Both the position numbers and the translations under genes were made by a program. From Lycium barbarum (lineage: Eukaryota; Streptophyta; Magnoliopsida; Solanales; Solanaceae): a stretch of 64,000 nt of DNA. Shown here one piece after another: positions 11,015 to 20,500 of this stretch; position 1 is the stretch's first letter, and every line of letters begins with the position of its first letter. The DNA lies in NCBI RefSeq assembly GCF_019175385.1, contig NC_083345.1, positions 119,291,657 through 119,355,656 on the forward strand, read 5' to 3'. Below the pieces are notes generated by a model, which saw only the letters and a list, made by a program, of their open reading frames with translations, did not search any database and was not told the DNA's origin.

Positions 11015-12295
11015 ATGGATCAAAGTTTGATCAATGCAACCACTTCATCTGAGCCATCTCTTAGTTTACCGATCACGAGTGATCCCACATCTTCTAATCA
11101 ACCAGAAACACATTTGGAGATCATTGCTCGTTTGGAGCGACGAGTTGCTGAATTAAGTCACATGGTACTTCACAACCGGTCATTTTCTCAAACGCCACCA
11201 CATATGACTCCATCTCATGGGGTTCGTCAGACTTTGCCTATGCCACCTCCATTCCCAAATTTGGACGAATTTAACCAAGCAAATTATTTTACCACCTCCC
11301 AGCCGGTTCGTTCCGAACCCCTCACTCAAAATGCTCCCCTTTTATTTACAGCCACCTCTTCAAAAGCTCAGTTCATACCGCCGACACATGATGTTACCAA
11401 TACGCATCAAGTTCCACCCATATATACTTACACCACAGCTCCACCCATGACACAAATCCAGGGACAATGTCGCACAGATGTTGATCATTATGTCGAAGTT
11501 GAAAATGAGGCACGGTCAATTAATGATGAAATGATAAATAGAAAGCTCAAAAGTTTGGAGGATGCCATGAGAAGTTTGCGTGGACTTGGTAGTAACCAAA
11601 GCGTGAGATATGAAGAATTATGTGCATTTCCTGAGGTAGAATTGCCACCAGGTTACAAGATTCCAAAATTTGAGAAGTTTGATGGGTCGGGGAACCCTTT
11701 CTTCCATTTGAAAGTCTATTGTGAAAAGTTGATTGGTGTGGGGAAGAATGAAGGGATAAGAGTCAAACTATTCAATCAGAGTTTGAGTGGAAAAGCCTTG
11801 GAGTGGTATTCTAAGCAAGATACAACCAAATGGCGTACTTGGGATGATTTGGCAAATGCTTTTGTGGATCACTACAAGTTTCATGTTGAGATCGCTCCTG
11901 ACAGAATCTCAATTACAAAGTTGAAGAAGAAGTTCACCGAATCATTTCGAGAATATGCTATACGGTGGAGGGAAGAAGCATCTAGAGTACACCCACCCAT
12001 GGAGGAGACAGAAATGGTTACTTTCTTCATTCAAGCGCTAGAGCCGGAATACTATGAACGTTTGGTGACAATGGGTGGAAAAACTTTTGCAGAGGTGATC
12101 AAAGCCGGGGACATGATTGAAGATGGCATTAAGACAGGGAGAATAACAAGTCTTGCGGCTTTACAGTCTACTAGTAGGGCCATACAAACAGGTACTCTCG
12201 GGAACGGAAAGAAAAAAAGAGAAAGAAGCAGCATCGGTAATGGCTTTGGGAAACACATCATACCACCATCAACAACCCCCGCGATACCAGCCTAA
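11015..12295 (+). CDS. gag: Gag polyprotein, capsid part (Tat lineage)
   Basis: The first ATG of the open frame (11015) begins MDQSLINATTSSEPSLS. The frame is open upstream into the LTR exon but has no earlier in-frame ATG in the part I checked, so this start is preferred. A proline- and serine-rich N-terminus is followed by the retrotransposon gag domain: about residues 220-365 counting from this Met, with FDGSGNPFFHLKVYCEKL, GKALEWYSKQDTTKWRTWDD, FREYAIRWREEASRV and ETEMVTFFIQALEPEYY. The product would form the virus-like particle that packages element RNA. The frame ends at 12295, but homology moves to the +1 frame near the A7 run at about 12214 (GNGKKK, then EKEAASVMALGN). That suggests a one-base insertion or, less likely, a programmed shift. 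The capsid region itself is uninterrupted. Confidence 0.85.
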   Translation: MDQSLINATTSSEPSLSLPITSDPTSSNQPETHLEIIARLERRVAELSHMVLHNRSFSQTPPHMTPSHGVRQTLPMPPPFPNLDEFNQANYFTTSQPVRSEPLTQNAPLLFTATSSKAQFIPPTHDVTNTHQVPPIYTYTTAPPMTQIQGQCRTDVDHYVEVENEARSINDEMINRKLKSLEDAMRSLRGLGSNQSVRYEELCAFPEVELPPGYKIPKFEKFDGSGNPFFHLKVYCEKLIGVGKNEGIRVKLFNQSLSGKALEWYSKQDTTKWRTWDDLANAFVDHYKFHVEIAPDRISITKLKKKFTESFREYAIRWREEASRVHPPMEETEMVTFFIQALEPEYYERLVTMGGKTFAEVIKAGDMIEDGIKTGRITSLAALQSTSRAIQTGTLGNGKKKRERSSIGNGFGKHIIPPSTTPAIPA

Positions 12296-14321
12296 CGTTC
12301 ACCACTCACAGTATTTCCAATATTCTCCACATCCCTACGACCAAGCTTTGTCATCTTACCAACCTCAATCACCACAAATATCCTACCCTGTTTACAACAC
12401 ACAACCAGCATATCGAGCTCCACGACCACCAACATATCCAACTCCACCATCACAAACTCATCATCCAAACAATGCATCCGCACCTCGCCCAAATAAACCG
12501 TTTCGCCATTTCACACCATTAGGAGAGCCACTGAGCGTTGTTTTTGAAAGACTGCAAGCTTCAGGCTTAGTATATCCTGTGGAAGGTAGAATTCCAGATC
12601 CATTACCCAGAAGCTTTGATCCCACTAAAACATGTGCATATCATTCGGGGGTAAAAGGCCATTCCACTGATCGTTGTTACGCATTGAAGCATAAGGTTGA
12701 GGATCTTATTGAAGCAAAACAGATCACGGTCAAACCGCCAACACCAAATGTGGTTAACAATCCGCTCCCGACCCATGATGGGGCCACGATAAATATGATT
12801 GGAATAGATGAAGATGTTGACGACCCAGCCGAATTTATAGTGCCTGTGGATCGTGTGGAGGATCATGATTTTGTAGCCGTTGCTTCTCCGGCTGTAGTGA
12901 TAAGGGGTTGTGTGCCTGTCGAGATATTAGGAGCTTCATCAATACCTGTGGAAGTAGTTCGAGCACCAAATCAGTTGCCAGTGCTCGATACAAAAGCCGT
13001 AGCATGGAATTATCAACAAACTGTGATGGAGTGTCGAGGAAAGGACACGATCACTGACAAGGTTAAGACGTCAGGAATGACAAGGTCTGGGAGGTGCTAT
13101 TCTCCAGAAGAACTAGTTAGATTGGGGCAACTTAAGGAAACCAACGTACCTCCCAAAAGGGTCGTGACTGAATTCGAAGCAGAAGAATTTCTGAGGAAAA
13201 TTAAAGCTAGTGAGTACTCAGTTGTGGATCAGTTGAAAAAGACCAATGCTCAAATTCCTATTCTCTCTTTGCTTTTGAGTTCAGATATGCACAGAAATGC
13301 ACTGTTGAGGATTTTGAATGAAGCATATGTTCCAAGTGAAACAACTAGTGAGGCGCTAGCTGGGATGATCGAGCGCGTGCTTGACAGTCATCGAATCAGT
13401 TTCGATAATGAAGAACTGCCGCCAGAAGGATGCATGCATAACAAAGCGCTCTATATAACTGTCAAGTGTCGTAACATGTTTGTGGCTAAAGTGTTGATTG
13501 ATGGGGGTTCTGGACTTAACATCTGCCCATTAACAAGTCTGAAGAAGATCGGATATAATGTTAGTGAGCTCAAGACAAGTGATGTGAATATTCGAGCATT
13601 TGATGGTGCTCAAAGGCGCCCTATTGGAGAAATAGAGTTGAAAGTGTTGATTGGCCCTGTTGAGTTCATTATGGATTTTCAAGTACTTGATATCTCCACG
13701 ACATACAACATGCTGTTAGGAAGACCGTGGATACATCTGGCTGGGGCTGTACCATCTACTTTGCACCAAACTGTCAAATTCGAGTGGGATCAGCAACAAA
13801 TATGTATACATGGAGAAGGGGATACGTCTTTCTATCGAGAGCAATCCATCCCATTCATTGAGGCAGAAGGAGGGTTCGACGGAGCAGCTTACCACGCTTG
13901 GGAGGTTGTGAATGTCACTAAAGTGGGTGAAGTCTGTCAAACTCAAGAGTTTAAAAGGTCATGCGCCACGATTATGGTTGCAAAAGAAATGCTGAGAAAT
14001 GGGTACCAACCTGGATTTGGGCTAGGGAAGACATTAAATGGGCGGGTTGAGCCAGTCGTTCTCCCTACGCAACAGTTTACATTCGGTTTGGGATATGAGC
14101 CAACTGAGGAAGAAGTGAAGAAAGCACGAAAGAATAAAAAGAAAGAGGTTCCATTGCCAAAACCTATTCCTACCATTGATCAAACTTTCTCAAAACCTTC
14201 AGATCTAATTATTGAGGTTGCCTATGATGATATCGTGGAGGGAATCAAGAACCTGTTCGTGGAAGATGAAGATGATCATGCTGTGATAATCAAAGACTTT
14301 GCTGAAATATTGACTTTATAG
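12210..14321 (+). CDS. pro: Gag nucleocapsid, aspartic protease and G-patch region
   Basis: This continues gag in the +1 frame. After a Pro/Gln/Tyr-rich linker comes a zinc-knuckle-like CAYHSGVKGHSTDRC at about 12633-12677, then a spacer, then the retropepsin-like region with the active-site segment VLIDGGSGLNICPL at about 13491-13532 and NMLLGRPWIH at about 13708. Tat elements usually have a DxGS(A/S) active site, so Gly after the catalytic Asp-Gly-Gly-Ser fits the family only loosely. A G-patch (RNGYQPGFGLGKTLNG, about 13996-14043) follows, a domain known from Tat/Ogre proteases. The frame stops after KDFAEILTL. No reverse transcriptase follows in any frame, whereas complete Ogre-like elements continue into RT after an intron. 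Confidence 0.82.
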   Translation, partial: RKKEKEAASVMALGNTSYHHQQPPRYQPNVHHSQYFQYSPHPYDQALSSYQPQSPQISYPVYNTQPAYRAPRPPTYPTPPSQTHHPNNASAPRPNKPFRHFTPLGEPLSVVFERLQASGLVYPVEGRIPDPLPRSFDPTKTCAYHSGVKGHSTDRCYALKHKVEDLIEAKQITVKPPTPNVVNNPLPTHDGATINMIGIDEDVDDPAEFIVPVDRVEDHDFVAVASPAVVIRGCVPVEILGASSIPVEVVRAPNQLPVLDTKAVAWNYQQTVMECRGKDTITDKVKTSGMTRSGRCYSPEELVRLGQLKETNVPPKRVVTEFEAEEFLRKIKASEYSVVDQLKKTNAQIPILSLLLSSDMHRNALLRILNEAYVPSETTSEALAGMIERVLDSHRISFDNEELPPEGCMHNKALYITVKCRNMFVAKVLIDGGSGLNICPLTSLKKIGYNVSELKTSDVNIRAFDGAQRRPIGEIELKVLIGPVEFIMDFQVLDISTTYNMLLGRPWIHLAGAVPSTLHQTVKFEWDQQQICIHGEGDTSFYREQSIPFIEAEGGFDGAAYHAWEVVNVTKVGEVCQTQEFKRSCATIMVAKEMLRNGYQPGFGLGKTLNGRVEPVVLPTQQFTFGLGYEPTEEEVKKARKNKKKEVPLPKPIPTIDQTFSKPSDLIIEVAYDDIVEGIKNLFVEDEDDHAVIIKDFAEILTL

Positions 14322-14522
14322 GCTGTTGAGCCAGGACTTGAGTTGCAGAATTGAACTTCTATCTTAGCCCCAGCCCGCCGGGAGTTTCAGTAATTTAAGT
14401 TTAAATTTCCTTTGTAATAGGCCGGAGGCATCAACTAGAACGTTTAGTTCCTTTTGTCATCCTGCCTCTATGTTTTGTTACGGCCTTTTTGAATTCAGAG
14501 TTTGTCATTTTTGTTTTGTAAC

Positions 14523-14781
14523 GAACTACGTTTGGCCTGACTTCCTGTTGGATACGTAGGCAGCCCACATCGGGTTCGGCCACTCTTTTCAAATCATTTC
14601 AGTATCTTTGTTTGTGGTTGGAACTACGTTTGGCCTGACTTCCTGTTGGATACGTAGGCAACCCATATCGGGTTCGGCCCCCCCTTTATTAAAAAAAAAT
14701 TCAAAAGTCTTTATTTTTATCACGAACTACGTCTGGCCTGATTCCTTTGGGATACGTAGGCAACCCGAGGCGGGTTCGGCC
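14523..14781 (+). repeat. Three ~100-bp repeats with TACGTAGGCA core, 3' UTR of Tat element
   Basis: GAACTACGTTTGGCCTGA, then GGATACGTAGGCA and a GGGTTCGGCC end, begins at 14523, 14621 and 14723 (spacing 98 and 102 bp). A diverged fourth copy sits at about 17160-17225 just before the polypurine region (GAACTACACTCGACCTGATT and ATATGTAGGCAACTC). The spaced conservation suggests an RNA or DNA element kept by the family, but no function is known to me. Confidence 0.85.
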
Positions 14782-14898
14782 CTTCTATTTTAAAGTTTTT
14801 CAGTTTGTCCAAACATTTTAATTCCTATAACATACATAAGGATTTTTTTATATAAGATTTTGGTCTTCCCACCGTTTAAATTCATGTGTCTTAGTATC

Positions 14899-15125
14899 TT
14901 GAAACTGGGACAAATTTTTGAAATCGGCCAAATCACTTTCAAAAATTTTCATTACAACTTTCTCACTTTTCGATTTGTTTAGAATCAAGTGCCTCCAGGA
15001 CTGGAAACTGGGACAAAATCTTGAAGTCGGTCAAATCACTTTCAAAAGCTTTCATTATAAGTTCTTACTTTTCAATTGTCCAGAATCAAGCGTCTCCAGG
15101 ACTTAAACTGGGACAAAATTTTAGA
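14899..15125 (+). repeat. ~103-bp direct repeat, two copies plus a partial
   Basis: AAACTGGGACAAATTTTTGAA, GGCCAAATCACTTTCAAAA and AATCAAGTGCCTCCAGGACT recur at about 14901 and 15006, with the start repeated again at about 15105. They are part of the non-coding 3' region of the Tat element. Confidence 0.8.
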
Positions 15126-15939
15126 AATAGCATAAAAGTTGTCTTAAATATTTAACCGTTTTTTAATAAAAGTCCATCTATATTTCTAATAAATTCAAAA
15201 AAATCAAGTCTTCACAATCATTTTTATCTATCTATTAGATATTGCCCCTCAGAGTCATACAAATCTCGTTACTCATGTTTTGCAAAATATGTTTTATAAC
15301 TGAAACTCCCCGGCAAAGCAAGATATGTGGTGAGACATCGAAGAACGTGGACGCGACCGAGACAAAAATCAAGTCAAGGGCCAAGTTCCCCAACATGCAC
15401 AAGTCAACCAATTTTCTTTTAAACTCACAATTTTTCTTTGATGAGACAGGTTCAACTAACATGAACGTGGTGCATATTTTAAATTATAGACATGATCCAA
15501 GAGTTAGCTTCCTTTAAAATGCAAATATTGTTCAACTTGGATGCAAAGGTAGCTTATGATGAACGGTGGACGTCGTACCACTCGTTATGAAATCCCGATC
15601 GCAGCAGTGGACATGAATTTATCTTCTCAACAAAGGGTTGTGAGTATAATTCTTTCAAACCCAGCTATTTACATATCCTTATCACTAACAGTTGCTTTAG
15701 CTCGTGGCATTTCTCGATGGATCAAATACACATAATCGTGGACTTAACTTTCTTCAAAAGGGACTGACTGTGGTCACCCGTTATTGGTTGTGGGTATAAG
15801 CGTGGATACCTTTCTACAATACCATTTTAAGTGGACGTGGATTTACATTTACATTGTGGATGTGAGCAAGGAGGCAGAAGTAGATTTATATTACAAAAGA
15901 AAATGCACATATAATTATAGAAAGTGGATACAGATTCAT
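15126..15939 (+). other. Non-coding part of Tat 3' region
   Basis: No recognisable domain. A 91-codon frame at 15242-15517 and its minus-strand shadow show no motif. The stretch grades into the tandem arrays; GTGGATTTA-type words already appear at about 15835 as diverged repeat units. Confidence 0.5.
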
Positions 15940-16215
15940 TTTTCGAAAGTAGAAGTGGATTTATTTGCACCGTATAATACGGATGTGGAAGTAGAAGTGG
16001 ATTTATTTCAAACAACCGTATAATACGGACGTGGAACTAGAAGTGGATTTATTCTTTACACCGTATAATACGGACGTGAAAGTAGAAGTGGATTTATTCT
16101 TTACACCGTATAATACGGACGTGAAAGTAGAAGTGGATTTATTTCAAACAACCGTATAATACGGACGTGGAAGTAGAAGTGGATTTATTCTTTACACCGT
16201 ATAATACGGATGTGA
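15940..16215 (+). repeat. 45-46-bp tandem array with hairpin core, six copies
   Basis: CCGTATAATACGG begins at about 15970, 16016, 16061, 16106, 16152 and 16198. Each unit continues ACGTGAAAGTAGAAGTGG then ATTTATT with either TTACA or CAAACA. The core CCGTA-TAA-TACGG can fold on itself (5-bp stem, 3-nt loop). Diverged units extend upstream to about 15835. Confidence 0.9.
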
Positions 16216-16304
16216 AAATGAATGTTGGATTTATTTTTGTACCATGAAATGCGGACGTGGATTTATATTTTGCACCGTGGAAGTGAACATGGATTTACAT
16301 TTCA

Positions 16305-16875
16305 GTTCAAGCACCCACCTCCGAATGCGGGTATCTTATATTTCAGTTCAGGCGCCCACCTCCGAATGCGGGTATCTTATATTTCAGTTCAGGCGCCCAC
16401 CTCCGAATGCGGGTATTTTATATATCAGTTCAGGCACCCACCTCCGAATGCGGGTATTTTATATTTCAGTTCAGGCGCCCACCTCCGAATGCGGGTATCC
16501 TATATTTCAGTTCAGGCGCCTACCTCCGAATGCGGGTATTTTATATATCAGTTCAGGCACCCACCTCCGAATGCGGGTATTTTATATATCAGTTCAGGCA
16601 CCCACCTCCGAATGCGGGTATTTTATATATCAGTTCAGGCACCCACCTCCGAATGCGGGTATTTTATATATCAGTTCAGGCACCCACCTCCGAATGCGGG
16701 TATTTTATATTTCAGTTCAGGCGCCCACCTCCGAATGCGGGTATCCTATATTTCAGTTCAGGCGCCCACCTCCGAATGCGGGTATTTTATATATCAGTTC
16801 AGGCACCCACCTCCGAATGCGGGTATTTTATATTTCAGTTCAGGCACCCACCTCCGAATGTGGATTCAACTTTCA
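16305..16875 (+). repeat. 41-bp tandem array, 14 copies, open in all three forward frames
   Basis: CCGAATGCGGGTAT recurs every 41 bp from 16321 to 16854 (14 starts; the last has CCGAATGTGG). Units alternate mainly between GGCGCCC and GGCACCC, and between CTTATATTT and TTTATATAT, in an ordered way that suggests higher-order duplication of blocks. Because 41 is not a multiple of 3 and the unit has no stop in any forward frame, three overlapping repetitive frames of 215-263 codons result. I treat these as by-products, not proteins. Confidence 0.95.
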
Positions 16876-17311
16876 AAACAGGGGTTGCAAGTTTGGCATC
16901 ACACATCAACTCGTGGAACTATTTCTTCGGCAGCGAACTGGGGCAATTTGTCGGGAAGGATAATCAGACTTTCCGACATGGGTCAAAGATCTACCTCGAA
17001 CACTCGTCTCTAATTACAAGTATTCTCTTGCATTCTATCAATTCAATTTTTTAAGAATTCTCAAGTTTCTATCATAATACCCAGTGTTATCATAATTCAA
17101 CACTGGGACAATATTTTGCAAGCTTCGCGCCAATAGGGGTTCAGGTGTCGTAATTGTTCCAGAACTACACTCGACCTGATTCTCGTGCAGCCCGAGATAT
17201 GTAGGCAACTCAGAGACCGGAGTTCGGTCATATACTTTTCAAGTTTCCTTTAGCCGGGACAAAATAGGCTATTGAGTCAACGTCTTTGCCCGACAACTCT
17301 TTTCATCATTA

Positions 17312-17331
17312 CCGGGCAAAGAGGGACAAGT
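17312..17331 (+). promoter_or_regulatory. Polypurine tract of the Tat element
   Basis: GGGCAAAGAGGGACAAGT lies immediately before the TG of the 3' LTR, the expected place for the plus-strand primer in reverse transcription. Confidence 0.7.
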
Positions 17332-17512
17332 TGTTGACACCCAATTTTGTCCCGCCTCTCTTCCAAAATACCTATTTATGCTCCTAACATTTTGTGGAAA
17401 ATTAAAAAAATATATATATATTGTATTTACTATGATTATTAGCCTTTTATCAAAATCGGGGCTTCATTATTATATTTCAGTTACTTATTATTATTATTAT
17501 TATTATTATTAA

Positions 17513-17546
<34 letters not shown>

Positions 17547-20500
17547 ATTATTATTATTATTATTCACAATTTTTATCATTTCAGTATTTTACCAGCTTAC
17601 GCACACGCATCGCATTTATCTTTGCATAATTAAATAATAGTATTTTATTTTACTGTGAATTTTAAAAAAAAAATATTATTGCACGACTATTATAACATCA
17701 TATAATTTTATTACCCGGGTTCTAATAATTACACATTTTGGTATTATGTGATATTATGTCATTCTCAGTACATCGTTAATCAAAATGAGTCTCTTATTTA
17801 AATATTGGAAGACAAACTGTTCCTTACACGCAGTCCGTATTTCGACTTACCGAATCCCAAATTAAAGTCTGATTAAATCCTAATATCTTTTGGACTAGCC
17901 CATATCTTTTATCTCAATTTTTAAACCCAGTCTATGTTTTTAATTTTAGCCCATTCTCAATACTCAGTCCAAAAAATGGACCCAGTCCAAAAAATACCGG
18001 GTCCGACCCGCATCAGCTCCAACATAAGGGAAACCCCTAGGGTTTCCCTTTATTCTTTTACTCCTTACGCCGCCTCCCCCCCTTTTTTCTCTCCTTTCTC
18101 TTCTCGCCTTCATCATCTCATCACCCCCACCACCGCCGTTTGCCCCGCTCCCTTCCCCACACCGCTACCCCACTCCCACGCTCCTCGTCCCCACCTCGCC
18201 GACGACCCCCACACCGCTACCCCACTCCCACGCTCCTCGTCCCCACCTCGCCGACGACCCCCACACCGCTACCCCACCACGCTCCTCTTCCTTTTTCCCC
18301 CGCTCCTCTCCCCCTGTTTTTTTCTTCAACACAAAAGAACCCCCCCCAAATCCCCATAAATAGGAGGAAGAGGCTTTGGAAGAGGGAGATCGAAAACCCC
18401 CAAAGAATCTGAAATTTCATTTTTTCTTTCTGGTCACGAAAAACCCCAAAATTACCTCAACAAAAAAAAATAGTTTATGAAGCTCCTAAATCATTCTTTT
18501 AGCAATATTATTTGATATCGAGTCGAAATCCACACCCTTTTTGTTTTTTTTTTTTGCCCTTGGCATCCGTTTGGATTCGATGGTATACAAATCCGGGATT
18601 CGCAGTGTTTCGAAGTAGATTCGAAGTGTTCGAGGTAGATATCGAAACCCCGCTCCCACTTCGCTGCACCCGAAGAAGGTAATTTCCCCTCTTCCTTGAA
18701 ATTCATTTTTTTATCTGTTTGGTGTTTACTTGAACTATTTTCTGCAAAATTGGTTAATCTCGGCTTAATCCTACTCAGTGTAACTTCATGTTCGTTTAGT
18801 GTGTTCATCATGTTGTTCAATTGGTAGCTGATTTAGATTAGGCATCAAACCTGTTTATATGTTTAATTAGATACCCATGTTTAATGTCAATCTATATCCA
18901 TATGCTTAGTTCGGCGATTAGCATACTTACTGTTTAAAATTCTGAGTCAAATAGGTTGATGTGTTTTATGTGCACCACGCATTAACTGATAATGACAATT
19001 TTGAAACCATGTTACTAACTTACATATGATTAACATATGTCCTATTTTGAAGAACATGGTAAGCTCGTATTCAGTTAACAATGCTTTCACAAATTTCGGA
19101 TATGACTAAATGAGCTGTTTTGTATGTTAAGGATGCTGTTATTCCAATCAAGTATGCATATGTCGAATGAAGTCCTGTCTAAATCATGATTTCTTATTTG
19201 GAAAGTCCAAATTTGCTTGTAGAAGGTCCGGCAGAGTCGAACTATGATCGTAATGGTCTAAAATGTGATTTGCGTATAAATGATAGGCTCTTCTTTTAAG
19301 CCATTTATTTGCCTTGAGCATTGAAACAGAATGGAAATTATGGTGGATAAATAAATGTATACATCTCTTAAGTGTAAATATCTTGTTCAACAGATTTCAA
19401 CAGAACCAGTAGTTCCAGTACTTTTTTTTGACATCAGAAAATTCATTTTGAACCAAGTAGAACTTCTAGGAATCATTTCATCTATGGATTATGGTTAGCC
19501 CTGTTTGTATTTCCCACATCATGTTGTATAAGCTAGAAATGACATGTCAAGATTCTCTCTTTTCCAATCAATTGCTGCTGGTAGGCTTTAAAACAGTAGT
19601 AAAAATGACTCTAAATTCTAAGTCTTTAAATTTCGGACTGATCTGTTGCTGCTTGATAAATTCATTGTTATGGCTTATTGTTTTGGTTGCTGAGTCTTAA
19701 AAGGGAGAGCAAAGTTTAACCAGAGATGGGATCTTGAATCTTAAAATCACTAAAAATGAATCATCTGATCACTGAGCGCTTAAAGTCTCTACCCTTCAAA
19801 AGCAAGACTGATTTCCTGTCCTTTGCCATATCTTTTGGTTTATTATAGCATGTGCAAGTTTTGAAGTTACTTATACATTTCTTGGTATCATTTTGAACCT
19901 AGCTAAAACTTGATGTTGTTCTTATAGCATGCCTGAATAATTGAACCTGTCTGCTGGTGTTTTTACCAAAACATGATTAGTTGTTCTTATAATGATTAGT
20001 CTTTCAGACTAGGAGTTATCTGAGATTGGTATAAAGCCTATTTGATCATTTGTTGACTTAGACTGATAGAGTGTGATATGATTAAGAGAAATCCTAGTCT
20101 AATTTGGAGTAAGCTTAAAATGCCATCCGTGATAACGATATGTAGTGTCATTACGTATGCTTAAGAGTTAGTTTAAAGTGGGATCTAAGTATGCTGAATT
20201 TGTCTTAATGTGGCTGTTCCTATATGTGGCTGCCTGTTACTATTGTTTACTACAACATACCACCCACTGGTTGAATTACTACTGCTATATATCGCTTTGA
20301 AGGCAAAAGAAACTTATCGTTTGAAACCAAACCTATATCTGGGGCCATGTCTTTGGCTAGACATTGTTTGACTATTGTTGGTTGTTGCTCAATTGTTATG
20401 GGCTGCTGCTCAGTTATTCTTATGGCTGTTGAAACTCACTTTGTGGCACTTCCCTGTTGCACTTTATGTTACTTTGCTGCTGTTCATTGCTGCTACCTAA

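Noticed and set aside
16305..16875. CRISPR-like regular array
   Set aside because: The repeat is contiguous with no unique spacers, and it lies in a plant retroelement. It is a simple tandem repeat.
16222..17054. Three long overlapping repetitive reading frames (215-263 codons)
   Set aside because: They are forced by a stop-free 41-bp repeat whose length is not a multiple of three. Nothing suggests translation and none has a family resemblance.
17332..18678. A symmetric 1.35-kb LTR pair for the Tat element
   Set aside because: The sequence does not end in CA at 18678 and no TSD is found there. The matching TSD (ATCAG) and a proper GTGTGACA end occur at 23419, so the LTR is 6.09 kb.
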